Assembly: GCA_027405735.1 (NCBI GenBank)
Contig: JAPEHQ010000005.1
Span: forward strand, 558,001 to 622,000
From: Mucor racemosus
Taxonomy: Eukaryota > Mucoromycota > Mucoromycetes > Mucorales > Mucoraceae
Direction of reading: 5' to 3'
DNA: 64,000 bases
Positions 43,259 through 55,030 of the stretch are shown here, one piece after another. Position 1 is the stretch's first letter. Every line of letters begins with the position of its first letter. Below the pieces are notes generated by a model. The model searched no databases. It was not told where the DNA came from and saw nothing but the letters and a program-made list of their open reading frames with translations. The position numbers were made by a program, and so were the translations under genes.

Positions 43259-44641
43259 TTCAATTACTTATATTTGAAACATGTTTATAGAAAATAATGT
43301 GTATCTTCAAAAAACCTCTAAAATTTCAATCGTATTTTATGCAAAATTTAATGTGAAACATTCATCTGAATTTTGTGTACATGGATGCAGAATTTAAAAC
43401 TGGATATAAAACATTTAACATGCTAGTTCAACTTACTTTGCAGTTCATGAGATATTAAACGATTTTATTTTTTGTATCATTTTCTGGTCGATTTCACAAA
43501 TAGATTTTGGAACTCAGTTATAATAGATTTTAAGCTAATAAGGGAATTATTGTTCTGATTACTTCGATGAAAAATTAATATTTTTTACTGAAACAACAAA
43601 TATACAGTAGCTTACAGCCAGATCTATATTGTAACTACAAAAAAGTAATATTGTAATCATAAATTTTGAACTTTATGATCGATTTAAGTTAATTTTTCGT
43701 CAACGTTAAGTCGGTGCGCGTATATTCTGGTATCAACCCTTTTATTTTAGAACCGATATCCATAGTCCTAGTTGGAAGGTACATTTTCTTAAAATTTGAC
43801 GGAAATCAACCTATTATAGGGCTAGAAAATTCGAAACCTTTTTGAAAATCATCTAAAACCTGCACCGATCATGGAAATCAGGCTTCTAAAAATCAACTAT
43901 AAGCGATTATTTTCATGGTGCTTGTTGTAACAGCTTAATCTCTAATTTTTGTGAGTAACGTTGATAGGAGAATTGTTTCGAATAGTTAGAAACGGCATGC
44001 AGTATAATGTTGATAAATTATATAAAATAGTAAGCAACACATCAATTTATAATTTTAGACATTTAAGCATGCTGTTTCAACATTTTATCGGGTTATTTCA
44101 ATCTGTCTAAACAAGGTTTAAGGGTGGTTAAATTACTGTTTATGGCTATATCTCCGTAATTTATAGTTATCTCATCTTAATCTCTTATGTAAATGAAAAA
44201 GCCCTGAAAGCCATGAAATTCATCAACAGCTTTATGTATGTACATTACTTTTTTTATATATTTCTTTTGGCTATTATATAGACAAAAGAGGAAGAAAGGT
44301 AAGAAAAAAATCTCACGAAAATAGACATAGAGCTATATGTAATAAACTTTTTCTTTATCAGTCATCCATTTACAAAAACAGTTGAAAATGCGGGGGGTGA
44401 TAAAAACTACTAATCGGACCATCCAATGACATGATAACTACATAGTCAGTGCTACCATGTTTGCACCTGAAATCACACAAGTTCAATCGGATTAACCCAC
44501 CTACAACCCACACAACTTTTTGAAAGATAGCTTTTTGGTTAAATAAGCCACTTGGTAGCATCATTGGGTCTTTGGGTTTCTTTTTATTCTGTTCTCTCTT
44601 TTCTTTCACTCTTTCATCTCTCTCTACTTTCCTTGATTAAT
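43259..44641. other. Intergenic and upstream region of the NADH dehydrogenase gene
   Basis: No gene or repeat recognised up to about 44370. The last 100 bp are pyrimidine-rich (TCTCTCTTTTCTTTCACTC), as often before strongly expressed genes. The minus-strand frame 44370-44609 overlaps this promoter and shows no domain. Confidence 0.5.
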
Positions 44642-46622
44642 ATGCAATCTATCTCGAGAACATTGGGAGGTAAGTTTCATGAAACAATTGAATTCGGGGT
44701 TTGTATAATTAAACTTTTTTTTGCTGTGAAATTCAGGTACTATTGTTCGTAATAGTGTTGGTAAACATCAATTACTGGCTGCTACTAGTAAAAGTACTGT
44801 TGTTAGATATGCCGCTGCTTCACAAAAACGTCTTTATGCTACTGAAACTACTCAACCAGCCAAAAAATTCTCAAAATGGTCCATTTTGAAAAACGGTATC
44901 AAGATTGGCTTAGTTGGCGGCATTTCTTATGGTTGTTATGGTAATATAAAGGTCTTGAAACAAGTGTTTATATGGTGATATTAACATTCAGAGAACAGAA
45001 ATGTACGTACAAAGACATCCTTCTGCTCAAGCTGATGTAGATCCTGAAAAGAAGACTATCGTTGTCTTGGGCAGTGGTTGGGCAAGTACATCATTTTTAA
45101 AGGATATCGATACCGATCATTACAATGTAGTAAGTAGTAATTGTAGTAAAATTGATTGTTATGTCTAGATCATTTCTAAATATATTTTACATTATGTACG
45201 ACTTATCTTAGGTTGTCGTATCTCCTCGCAACTACTTTTTGTTCACTCCTTTATTGCCAAGCTGTACTGTTGGTACCATTGATATTCGTTCATTAGTCGA
45301 ACCTACTCGTTTCATCGCTCGCCACAAGTCTAGAACTGTCAAGGTAGTTGAAGCTGAATGTACTCAAATTGATCCCGAGACCAAATCTATTACAGTTACT
45401 GGTATGTTTTGCAAATAGAGTGCAAGATGAATGACCTTTTTTTTTTTTGCTCATTATTTGTGTAATTTTTGGAATTAGATAACTCTGATGTCAAAGGACA
45501 AAATGCAGTTAGTACCTTATCTTACGATTATTTGATTGTTGGTGTTGGTGCTATGAGCGCTACCTTTGGTATTAAGGGCGTAGAGGAATATGGTTGTTTC
45601 CTTAAAGAAGTTTGGGATGCTCAAAAGATTCGTACAAAGTTGATGGATTGTATTGAAACAGCTGCCTTTCCTAATCAATCACCTGAGGAAATCGATCGCT
45701 TATTACATATGGTTGTTGTAGGTGGTGGTCCTACAGGTATTGAATATGCTGCTGAACTTCACGATTTTTTAGTCGATGATTTAGCATCATGGTATCCTGA
45801 ATTAGCTGGCAAAGTCAAAATTACATTAGTTGAAGCACTTCCAAATGTTTTGCCCGCTTTCTCTAAGCATTTGATTGAATATACAGAATCTACCTTTAAA
45901 GAGCAAAATATTGCTATTCATACTAAAACTATGGTCAAAGAAGTCCGTGAAAAGGAAATTGAAGTAAAAAGACCTGATGGTAGTATAGATAACATTCCTT
46001 ATGGTCTTCTTGTTTGGGCTACTGGTAATACTACTCGTCCCTTGGTTAAAGATTTGATGCAAAAATTCCCTGAAACTCAACAGGTGCGTCGTGGTCTTGC
46101 TGTAGACGACTGGTTGCGGCTTGATGGCTCTGAAGATATTTATGCTTTGGGTGATGCTACAGCTACTCGTTATGCTCCTACTGCTCAAGTTGCTGCTCAA
46201 CAGGGTAAATATCTCGCTCGTTTATTCAAGCAATTGGCTGTCAGAGATGAACTTGAAGCTGAACTTGCCAATGCTACTGAAGATGACAAATTAAAGAAAG
46301 ATCGTAAGCTTCGTAAGGCTAAAGATATCAAGCCTTTCCATTATTCTCATCAAGGTTCTCTTTGGTAAGTAGTTTATAGCGAGAATGGTCATAATAAGTT
46401 ATTAATTTGTGCAATATTTTTCTTAGCTATGTCGGATCTGATAAGGCAGTTGCTGATTTACCTTTTGGCCCTGGAGGAAATTTAGCTACTGGTGGTGTAG
46501 CTACATTTGCTTTCTGGAGATCTGCCTATATTTCCAGCTTGTTTTCTACTAGAAACAGAGCTTTAGTAATTACAGACTGGTTGAAAAAGACAGCATTAGG
46601 TCGTGATATTTCCAGAGAATAG
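44642..46622 (+). CDS. Mitochondrial alternative (type II) NADH dehydrogenase, 544 aa
   Basis: Exons 44642-44669, 44737-44940, 44999-45129, 45212-45401, 45479-46364 and 46427-46622 (1,635 nt). The N-terminus is a mitochondrial presequence ([10 protein letters not shown], Arg/Ser-rich) followed by a short hydrophobic segment ([12 protein letters not shown]). First Rossmann motif VVLGSGWAS (FAD) near residue 100; second [16 protein letters not shown] (NADH) near 250; then [21 protein letters not shown] and the C-terminal membrane-binding helix region. It passes electrons from NADH to ubiquinone without proton pumping. No EF-hand insertion is seen. Internal versus external orientation cannot be read from sequence; the TM-like segment favours an external (NDE-type) enzyme. 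Confidence 0.93.
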
Positions 46623-46924
46623 TTTCATTAATTCACTACTATAGACATTTTTATCTCTTTTTTTCTTTAATTATTGCTTTAGTAGTTATATATCTACTAA
46701 ACGTATTATTATCCCTTTTTATGTCCTAGAAATTTATCGCTTTTTGGTTACTCAAATCAATCCAATTCAGCCTTACTAATGTTAAATAAATCTACTTTTT
46801 ATCCAATCATATAATTGTTAATTCTATATTGATGTAGAAAGGTATAATTTCATCATTATCGTATTTATTTCAAAAAAAAAAAAAAGAAAAAGGGAGGGGA
46901 AGAGGGGAGGGGGCAAGGGAAGTT
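46623..46924. other. Convergent 3' region with purine-rich tract
   Basis: A 50-bp poly-A/G tract (AAAAAGGGAGGGGAAGAGGG) lies at 46871-46920 between two gene ends; no gene. Confidence 0.6.
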
Positions 46925-48014
46925 TTACATAATATTACAGTTCTCCAAATCCTTCATATCGGGTATACCCTCAGGATTACCAAAATTCATACCAGGTGCC
47001 ATTTCATCCAATAATTCAGCAGGTGGTTGTCCCAAATCTTGCATTTTTGTCATTAAATCCATAATCTCTTTACCTTGGGCTTCATTCTTTTCATCGAAAT
47101 TGGGTGCTTCATATTTAGCAACAATTTGTTGACAAATAGCATGCTGTTGTTTGTATTTTTCATAATCTGCTTTGTCTGCAGTACTCTTATTTTGCTCTAA
47201 CCAAGCAGGGTATTTTTGAGATAAATCCTTCATAGGTTCATAAAGTAATTCCTTGGACATCAATTGACTCATCATTCCTTCTAAAACACCTTCAAACTCT
47301 CCATTGTCAGTTAATGATTCCATTTGTTTCATCAATTCCGCCATAAAAGCATCTTCGGATTCCTCGGCAATGGAAGACTATTCAACACATTTATCAATAT
47401 TACTATTAATACAATTCCATTTACTATTACTTACATCAATTTCCTTTGAACTATCCTTGAGTTTATTCATAGTTTTTCCAATTGTATCCTGGAAAGATTG
47501 AGGCACTTTGGGAACCTCTCGTGTATTTGAAGCAGCGGCAGGGTTTGCAATTGATGGTGCTTTTGTAGTAGTAGTAGTAGTAGTAGTTGTTGTTGTTGCA
47601 GCTGGAGTAGGAACTGGGGCAGCAGCTCCATTATCAAATGAAGCCCACACTTTTTCGAAAGCCTCTTTCATTTCGTCATTACTTTCACCACCCATTTGAC
47701 CCATCAATTGTTGCATACCTGCGGCTAATTCCTTTGCAAAATCATCGCTACCGAGCAATTCATCCAAATCAGGCTCTGCAGGGTCCTCATCCCCAGCGGA
47801 AGTGATAGTTGTAGTTGTATTTTTGGCTTCTGCAACAACAGGTTTCTTTTCGGCAACAGATAAATGACTCATATCATCAAGGACGTCTGTTAATTACGAG
47901 TTTAGTTTTCCTGTTACTATACTTTAAAGGATTTTTTCTCTATTTACCATCTAATAGATCATCAATATCAGAGTCGTCGTCAACTACAGTGGTATTCTTG
48001 AGGTCCTTGGACAT
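46925..48014 (-). CDS. PEX19: Peroxisomal membrane-protein receptor Pex19, 323 aa
   Basis: Exons 48014-47948, 47886-47435 and 47377-46925 (972 nt). The N-terminus has the Pex3-binding acidic helix (DDDSDIDDLLDDVL) and a second acidic segment with DELLGSDDFAKELAAGMQQL. The C-terminal helical domain carries GMMSQLMSKELLYEPMKDL, YPAWLEQ and IMDLMTKMQDLGQPPAELL. It ends in CNIM, a CaaX farnesylation box, as in known Pex19. It binds newly made peroxisomal membrane proteins in the cytosol and docks on Pex3. A run of 11 Thr codons (about 47565-47598) lies in the linker and could vary in length. Family call is strong. Confidence 0.94.
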
Positions 48015-49121
48015 TTTTTATTTTTAAATTTGCAAGTAAAAGTTTCTAGTAAAAAGAAGGGGAAGAGGTAAGAAAAAATTGACTAATTTTAAACTGGTGG
48101 GGTGTGTGTGTACCCGTTGGAGCACCAATCCTTATGATTTGAACCTGGCTGGGAATTAAACCGCACTGAGTAGGCACAGTAAAAGCAATATGCCTGAGAA
48201 AATTGCATGTGAAGCTAAACAAATTTAAGAGTAGATCAAAGTATCTTAAACTGAGCTCCCCAAATTTGCATGGTATTTTTTCCTTTTCTCACAATCCTAA
48301 AGTCTATATGTACATTTTATATCAAATAGGCTTTCGCAGAAAAGTATTTTATGCATATTTTGACATTTTGAAACACATTTACACTCACTCTTGGGCAAAA
48401 TATAACGTTCAAAAGGTACATTATTTAAGCTTTCTACCTGGATTGACTCTTCCATAAAAATGAGTTTCTTTCTTTTATAAGGATACTATAAAATCCAAGA
48501 TTCGTAAATCCAATGTGAATCATTCGATATTTTATTTATTTCCCAATGGAAAAAAGGAAAATTGAAGGCTCCCCGGAAACAAACAGTGATGCCGTTTATG
48601 CATTTGATTTTGCAGCCCTCCTTTTTAGCTTATATATCGTTTTTTCATATCTTTAATGAACTGACGTCAAGCTAAACTTGTTTAAATGTAACAGTAATAC
48701 ATGTCCTTTGATACAGACATTTCGAAAAGCTTTTTATACAAAAATGTTGCGTTGTTTCACTGTAAATATAGCAGTGGGTTTCATATAATAACATTGGTCA
48801 ATTATGCTTTAATTAGCATTCTTTCTTTCTTTCTTTGTGTTATATATTATATTGACTCTTCAATTCTTTTATCTATGATGTACTTTTCTTCTTGAGTTTC
48901 TGTATATCAAGTAACTCCGAATACAAGCATGTTTTATTTATGAATAGTACTTTCCAATTATGTCATTATGATAGGGTTTTAATGCTAAATGCCAAATGTA
49001 GGCTGTGACTCGAACGATATCATTATGCAGCTTTTGGAAAAAAGAAAGCTATATAAAGGCTTGAAATTAAACCCTCGGAATAGTTTTTCTTCATCAATTA
49101 TAAATATATAAAACAATCAAA
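48015..49121. other. Intergenic region between PEX19 and a small gene
   Basis: Divergent upstream regions. AT-rich, pyrimidine runs (CTTTCTTTCTTTCTTTG at about 48820). No RNA gene accepted. Confidence 0.5.
49051..49057 (+). promoter_or_regulatory. TATA box of the 120-aa gene
   Basis: ATATAAAGGC lies 71 bp before the ATG at 49122; a likely core promoter. Confidence 0.6.
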
Positions 49122-49484
49122 ATGCCTAACAATACTAATAACAAGATTGCCTCCAATTTGGAAAACGTTGCTGCTCCTGCTCAAATGGTCGGTGGTATGA
49201 GAGTCAAGAATCCCGATGTTCATCGTACTCCATTAAAGGAAGAAGAACCCAAGGACGAAACTATGAATGCTACTGATGAAGACGGCCGTGAAGTCCTTGG
49301 TAATGAAGAGCAAGCCAATATGGAAGAACAAGAAAAGCTCCATCTTCGTGAACTTCAAGAACGTCAAGCTAGAGATATGGAGAACCATAGTGCTTCTCGT
49401 AACGAGAACATATCAAAGAATGCTGGTAGTAATGTCAAGCAACAGTATATTACTCCTACTCAACCCAGATCCATGAACCATTAA
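49122..49484 (+). CDS. Small hydrophilic unknown protein, 120 aa
   Basis: Single exon with a TATA box upstream. Predicted to be disordered and highly charged: PLKEEEPKDETMNATDED, then a Glu/Arg-rich helix (EEQEKLHLRELQERQARDME) and a polar tail. Codon use (CGT, AAG, CTC, GCT) is like the highly expressed ribosomal protein genes nearby and unlike random frames, so it is likely real and well expressed. No signal peptide, TM or domain. I do not recognise the family; the profile recalls small stress or LEA-type proteins, which is only a guess. Confidence 0.7.
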   Translation: MPNNTNNKIASNLENVAAPAQMVGGMRVKNPDVHRTPLKEEEPKDETMNATDEDGREVLGNEEQANMEEQEKLHLRELQERQARDMENHSASRNENISKNAGSNVKQQYITPTQPRSMNH

Positions 49485-49838
49485 AATAATTTTTCATTGT
49501 ATAATGTAAATAGCTTATCAAATAAATAAACCAAATTTGTATATTTAAAAAAAGTGTGTGTAAAATGATGGGATTTTCTTTAGGGAACATCTGATGTCTC
49601 CTTTGTTATAAAATCCTAAAACGCCCCTCCCCCCTTTTTTATATTTGCTTATTGTATAAATTGGCGTAAAATGTTTCCTTTTCCTCTTGTTTCTTTCTGT
49701 AATTTCACACACATTTGACCCGTATACACACTTTTTACATTTAATTTACTACTTTTTCTTCTGTTCTCAGTGAGAAAATCTCTTGTTCTATTTTTTCTTC
49801 CTGTGAGGCTTGCTATATAAAAAGAGGAATCACCGAAA

Positions 49839-51190
49839 ATGAATAGTTTGCAACACTATTTTGAACAGCAAAATGACAAGGAAGCAGCTTCTATTGTGGC
49901 AGATGTCGTTGCCTTGCTTCCATCAGATACCTCGGTAATCAATTGGAAAAATCAAGGAGATGTTGAGAAAAATGGAAAAGTAGAAAAAATGAATGAAAAC
50001 GTGGTGTTGAACAATATTTTATTGACAAAGGAGGTTTGTAATTTTTTAACAATTGACCCTTACATTTTCACTCAACACCAATTATTTAGTCAGAAATATC
50101 TGCTCTGAAAGAAGTCATTTTAAAATGGAGAAACAGAGCATTAGAGGCAGAATCTAATGCTCAATTACACTATCTTGGTATGTAATTACAGTAGCAAATA
50201 CATCGTTTTCGTTACAATTGACATTTTATACACAAATAGACCAATTGGATCTTGTTCAACTTCAGCATGAAAAAGAATTAAGATCAATGGAATCTAGATA
50301 TCTAAGAAAGTTAAACGAAAAAGAGAATGTTATTTCGAACCTTGAAGAGCAAGTAGGTTACCTTGTTAGTCTTCGTTCAAGTCGTAAGTTATTTTCTTCT
50401 TTTATAAACACCATCCGATGATTATTCTAATAATGATATGTAATGACCTCACCTGTTTATTCAATTATATAGGTGACACAGATTCATTGGTATCTACCAT
50501 GGATGAAGACTACGAAGACTACCAAGAAGAAGAAGATGAAGAAGATGATGATGAAGATGTTAAAAGTATTATCAGTAGTATTTACGATGTATGGTTATAT
50601 TATTTTTCTCCCTTAAATCTTTGTATTAACGCCTCCTTTAGAGAGATGCTGAACAGCAATTAACCTTGATTGAAAGCAGACCAACAATCTATTCAAATGA
50701 AAATACGACTAGGAATAACGAGTTGAAATCTGAAGCTATTTTAGATAGTATTCAAGATACAATGCGTGCCATTGAACAAGAATTATCTAATAAAACTGGA
50801 AACCGTCATCATCGTCGTTCACCCAGCAATGGTACTTATTTTTCATCTGCTACATTAATTAATTCCGAATCAACAACGCCAGATAACAGCAAAAAAATTA
50901 AAAAATCAGTATTTTCTATTAATCATATTTTTAAGAAAGCATTCCCAAAACTTTACAACAAAAAAAATTTAAAATATAATAACAACAAAACAGCACACCA
51001 ACACCAACACCAACAACAGCAACATTTTATGTTTAATGATACTACTACTAGCTTCCCGAGAAGTAGTACAGATGAAACATTGGGAGTTTATTCAACTACC
51101 TCTACTGTTACAAATGAAGATTCAAATATTCATATCATGAATTTTAAAACTTTGTTAAATCATCAACCACAACAAACAATGATTATATAA
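49839..51190 (+). CDS. Unrecognised coiled-coil protein, 363 aa
   Basis: Exons 49839-50033, 50090-50177, 50240-50383, 50473-50588 and 50642-51190 (1,092 nt, GT-AG, in frame). Coiled coil at about residues 65-145 (KSEISALKEVILKWRNRALE, LQHEKELRSMESRYLRKLNE), then an acidic block (DEDYEDYQEEEDEEDDDED), a second helix (ILDSIQDTMRAIEQEL), a basic segment (KKSVFSINHIFKKAFPKLY) and a His/Gln-rich, Ser/Thr-rich C-terminus. No enzymatic domain. It may be a cytoskeletal or scaffold protein; this is not shown by sequence. Confidence 0.68.
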
Positions 51191-52904
51191 AAAACAAAAC
51201 AAAAACAAAATATACTTTAACACATCACATACATATCACATATGAATTATATATCTTTATTATTTATCCCTCCCCTTATTCACTATGAAATACATATAAA
51301 AAACTAAATAAAAACATCTATCTTTATGCCATTAAACAGATCAGAATCAACTGCTGATTTTTAATTTGCTGGAATAAATGCATAAAATATCTGAGAAACC
51401 CATGAAACTGTTCAATAAAAAGTTATACAGAAGTAAACTAAATAGAACATGCTAGTTAAATCTCAAACACCTCTTCTATTCAAGTATAGCGAGTCTGCAA
51501 TTCTCACATAGCGAATTACTATGATAACAAATGCACTCAAAACTTTATTTGGTTAAAATTTAAAAATAATGTATAACTTGTTGGTTCTGCACTAAAATAT
51601 ACAAAAATAAAATCAAATATTAGAGATATTAAAGAAAAACAACTTGCGTTAGAATACCTTTTACAAGTTGCCTTAAAATTGTACTGAAAAATTCCTTCAA
51701 AATCAGGCTCGCATTGCGGGATTTAAATCATAAAATGGAGTTTTATACAGATTATGTCTAAAAATACCGAGAAAATTGCTACAAAATTCACTTTTCAGCT
51801 GATAACTCTTGCAATTTTAAAGTAATTTCAAAGAATAATATTTTAAAACAGAGATATAAATGAGACAAATAAAATAGGTAAAAAAAATCAATTAAGATCA
51901 TATGTTTTTTTTAAAGTTATTTCCCTTAAAAGCATAAAAAACACAAACTTCAATGGATTGTAACTCGAGATAGCAACAGTTTAGACACCTAGTTTCTAAG
52001 CCAAAAATGATCCTTTCACTTGTCTTTATCATATTCTACCATAAAATCAATTCAGAAAAATCATGAATTTTTCCTTGTGTATACTCATCCAAAATTCTAT
52101 CTTTTTAAAAAAAGCTAATAACTCTACGAAAAATAATGCTAGAGTAATAAATGATGGCTCAAATAACAGGTATTTTTTTGACGCACCTGTGTGTAACGCT
52201 AACTCCGAAATTTTATTGCTAAAATATTTTCAAAATCCCCAAAAACTGATTTTCACGTTTTCGCGTTTTTCGCAATATTTTTGGTGACAAAAGTCTCTAA
52301 CAAATACACCATTAGATACAGAGTCAAATTTTATGTCGAGGTTACTTAATGAGCCGAGACAAGTTATTATACATTTTCAATGCCAATTTTGCATTTTAGA
52401 AATTTAGGATTGTTTTTACCAATTTTTTCACCATCAGAACATTTTAAATTTAAATCACCGCCAAGCCTGAAATGTATGAAAATTCCGAGAAAATTCATCA
52501 AAATTGCTACTTTTTGCAATGCAATGGCTTGTAGAGAATGCTTAATTCAGAAATCACAGTAGTTACGAGTGAAATAACTCATTGCAAATTGACACAAAAC
52601 ATTAAAATAGTTCCATTGATTCAAATAATTGAGCTTACAAGAGTATGTTTCTTGCACATTTATGATGAATAGGGAATAACATTTATTAAAAAAATTTATT
52701 CAAAACAATTCAAATAAACAGTATGATGGCTTCGCCAATGGAAATCAAGCTATTGATTGCTTCTATCTCCAATCCGCGACTATAAGCCTCCATCCGGACC
52801 GGTAAAGGAGCAAAGGAGGACGAAAAAAAATCATTCTTATGATGAGCAAAAATTTTTTCTAGTATTGCTCTCTCTCTTTTTAAAACAGTTCAGACAGTAC
52901 CAAT
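51191..52904. other. Intergenic AT-rich region
   Basis: About 1.7 kb with many short poly-A/T runs and no repeat matching elsewhere in the window. Open frames here (52063-52287, 52380-52562, 52757-52969) lack coding features. The final 100 bp carry pyrimidine runs of the L7 promoter. Confidence 0.5.
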
Positions 52905-54083
52905 ATGGTTGCTTAGTAAGTACCAACAATACAATCAATATCTTTTGTATAGTGGTTGAACAACAATGATTACATGCAATTGTGAATGAATATGTTTGTT
53001 TTTCATTGTTGTTTATACCTTGTTACTGAATGATTTGTTTAATTCAACATTTCTTTGGTGGCTTATGTATTTTTACATACGATCAAATTTGGAATTGGAT
53101 CACTAATTGTAACATTTAATTTGTTATAGCAACGTCCCCACTGCTAACGACGTCCTCGTCCCCGAGACTCTCTTGAAGAAGAACAAGTCTTGCGCTAAGG
53201 CTGCTGAGGCCGCTGTTGCCAAGAAGGCTGAGCTCCGTAAGGCAAGTATATATATTCAATAAATTATTACAGCAAATGAAAATATAAGAAAAAAAAATAT
53301 GATGATACTTGGGATACAACCCATATGGACTAGATTGCACTCGATGATGTCTCTTTATTAACCATCTTTCGGGGCTGATTTTTCTTTCCTTATATTTTCA
53401 ATTTGCTTGCAAATATATCAAAAATCATAAATATTAACCAAATTTAATTTATACAGGCTAAGCTCACCAAGAGACGTGAACTCTTCAAGCGTGCTGCCAA
53501 GTACGATGCCGAATACAAGGCTGCTGCCAAGAACGAGATCCGTCTCCGTCGTCAAGCTAAGGCTCAAGGTAACTACTACGTTCCCGCTCAAGAGAAGCTC
53601 GTCTTCGTTGTCCGTATCCGTGGTATCAACAACATTGCCCCCAAGCCCCGTAAGGTTCTCCAACTTTTGCGTCTTTTGCAAATCAACAACGGTGTCTTCG
53701 TTCGTCTTAACAAGGCTACCTCTGAGATGCTCCAATTGATCCAACCTTATGTTACCTACGGTTACCCCAACTTGAAGACCATCCGTGGTTTGATCTACAA
53801 GCGTGGATATGCCAAGGTTAACAAGCAACGTATCCCCATCTCTGACAACTCTGTCATTGAGAAGTCTCTCGGTAAGTACAACATCATCTGTGTTGAAGAT
53901 CTTATCCACGAGATCTCCACTGTTGGTCCTCACTTCAAGGAAGCCTCCAACTTCCTCTGGCCCTTCAAGCTCTCCAACCCCAACAACATGTGGAGAGAAC
54001 GTAAGTTCCTCAACTATGTTGAAGGTGGTGATACCGGTAACCGTGAAGCTTTCATCAACAACTTGGTTCAATCCATGAACTAA
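52905..54083 (+). CDS. RPL7: 60S ribosomal protein L7 (uL30), 249 aa
   Basis: Exons 52905-52915 (MVA plus two bases), 53130-53241 and 53457-54083 (750 nt). The second intron has a GC donor: AAG|GCAAGT, the only junction keeping the frame ([11 protein letters not shown]). Hallmarks: [17 protein letters not shown], the basic N-terminal helix, [20 protein letters not shown] (the uL30 core), [17 protein letters not shown] and [18 protein letters not shown] structural protein of the large subunit, near expansion segments of 25S rRNA. Codon use is strongly biased. Intron 1 is 214 bp and intron 2 is 215 bp, both much longer than usual here, and intron 2 contains a C/D snoRNA. Confidence 0.97.
53294..53383 (+). 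ncRNA. C/D box snoRNA in RPL7 intron 2 (snR39/snR59-like)
   Basis: C box ATGATGA at 53299-53305 and D box CTGA at 53375-53378, bracketed by an A-rich 5' flank and T-rich 3' flank able to pair. An internal C'-like GATGATG lies at 53343-53349. Just upstream of D is ACCATCTTTCGGG, complementary to the conserved large-subunit rRNA sequence CCCGAAAGATGGT. That is the region of yeast 25S A807, methylated by snR39/snR59, which are themselves located in introns of yeast RPL7A/RPL7B. The D+5 rule from my reading lands one base from the expected A, so the exact site is uncertain. Identity is strong by context plus complementarity. Confidence 0.82.
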
Positions 54084-54993
54084 ATTATTTTTTCGAGAAA
54101 ATAAATAAAAAAGCAGCTCTTTTTGTCTCTTTTTCTTTTCTAAACTTGACACTCAACTATAAAAAATTGTAGAATAAAATGTCTCCATTTTTTTGATTAC
54201 TAGAATACGTTTTTGCATGGAGAAAAAGTTTATAAATTTTCATTTAAAAAATTTCTTTGGACGATTTTACAGCGATTTCAAACGTTTGAAAGCAATATTA
54301 TGCTTAATTGGCATGTTGTGTTCCTCTGAGCATTTTTGATTTAGTGAAGTGCTTCGATTTTTGACAATTGTAGTTTACAAAATGCGGAGGTTTAAACCTG
54401 TAACCTCATATTGAATATTTACTAGAATAAAAAGTTTTTATTCATGATTGTCATGCGATATCAATTAATACAGAAAGCGAAATGTTGAAGGAACATGTCA
54501 GGTTAATACTCCAATTTTTTCTGTTTGAAAAGAGCTAAAACTCATAGAGTTTCAGCATGGTCAAAATGGCCTGTCCAACGAAAATGGCAATTGTAATAAA
54601 AGTAACAGCGGCAGCAACAATAATAATCTGTGAGAGCTTTCAGCAACTAAAATCGACTTGAAACTTTGCAAAGACAGAGCCATTACAATTAAAAAGTATA
54701 CATAATATTCGATAGGTTTCATGGAGGATACTTTTTAATTTGTTTTCGCATTATAATGAATTTCAATCACTGTTGTAAAAGCGTGAATCGAGCTTCTCTC
54801 AGGTCAAGTATTGATTGCAAACGCATTTTTATTGACGCAACTGTTCTCTCAACACCCCCCAACGTGATGTACATTGTAAGTGGCTTATTTCACATTGCAC
54901 GAAATGCTATTCATGTTACATATCTCATGGACTGTCATATTTAAAGGGAAAATTTTTCGATAGTTCATGGTCACAATCAACAATTCAAAAAAG
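54084..54993. other. Intergenic region between RPL7 and U1
   Basis: Mostly non-coding. A 53-codon minus-strand frame is listed separately with low confidence. Confidence 0.5.
54561..54722 (-). CDS. Possible 53-aa hydrophobic peptide (doubtful)
   Basis: ATG at 54722, one TM-like segment near the N-terminus (YYVYFLIVMALSLQ) and a Leu-rich C-terminus (RLLLLLPLLLLLQLPF). An overlapping frame reads IIIVAAAVTFITIAIFVGQ then AILTMLKLYEF with a stop, which also looks like a TM helix; a small spliced membrane protein using that frame is possible but I could not find its first exon. Confidence 0.2.
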   Translation of the reverse strand: MKPIEYYVYFLIVMALSLQSFKSILVAESSHRLLLLLPLLLLLQLPFSLDRPF

Positions 54994-55001
54994 TATAAAT
55001 A
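54994..55001 (+). promoter_or_regulatory. TATA box of the U1 snRNA gene
   Basis: TATAAATA 30-37 bp upstream of the predicted U1 5' end. Confidence 0.65.
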
Positions 55002-55030
55002 GGGAGCCTTTTCGCAATCGATTGCAACTC

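Noticed and set aside
44370..44609. 79-aa minus-strand frame upstream of the NADH dehydrogenase gene
   Set aside because: Overlaps the promoter, no domain, no splice or start support.
48125..48185. tRNA-like B box (TTCAAATC on the minus strand)
   Set aside because: The flanking arms do not pair and no acceptor or anticodon stem can be formed.
52916..53129. Possible second snoRNA in RPL7 intron 1
   Set aside because: A CTGA is present but no convincing C box or rRNA-complementary stretch was found.
53418..54152. 244-aa minus-strand frame antisense to RPL7
   Set aside because: Shadow of the strongly codon-biased RPL7 exon; the same applies to the frame opposite RPL14 at 60595-60909 and those opposite the NADH dehydrogenase.
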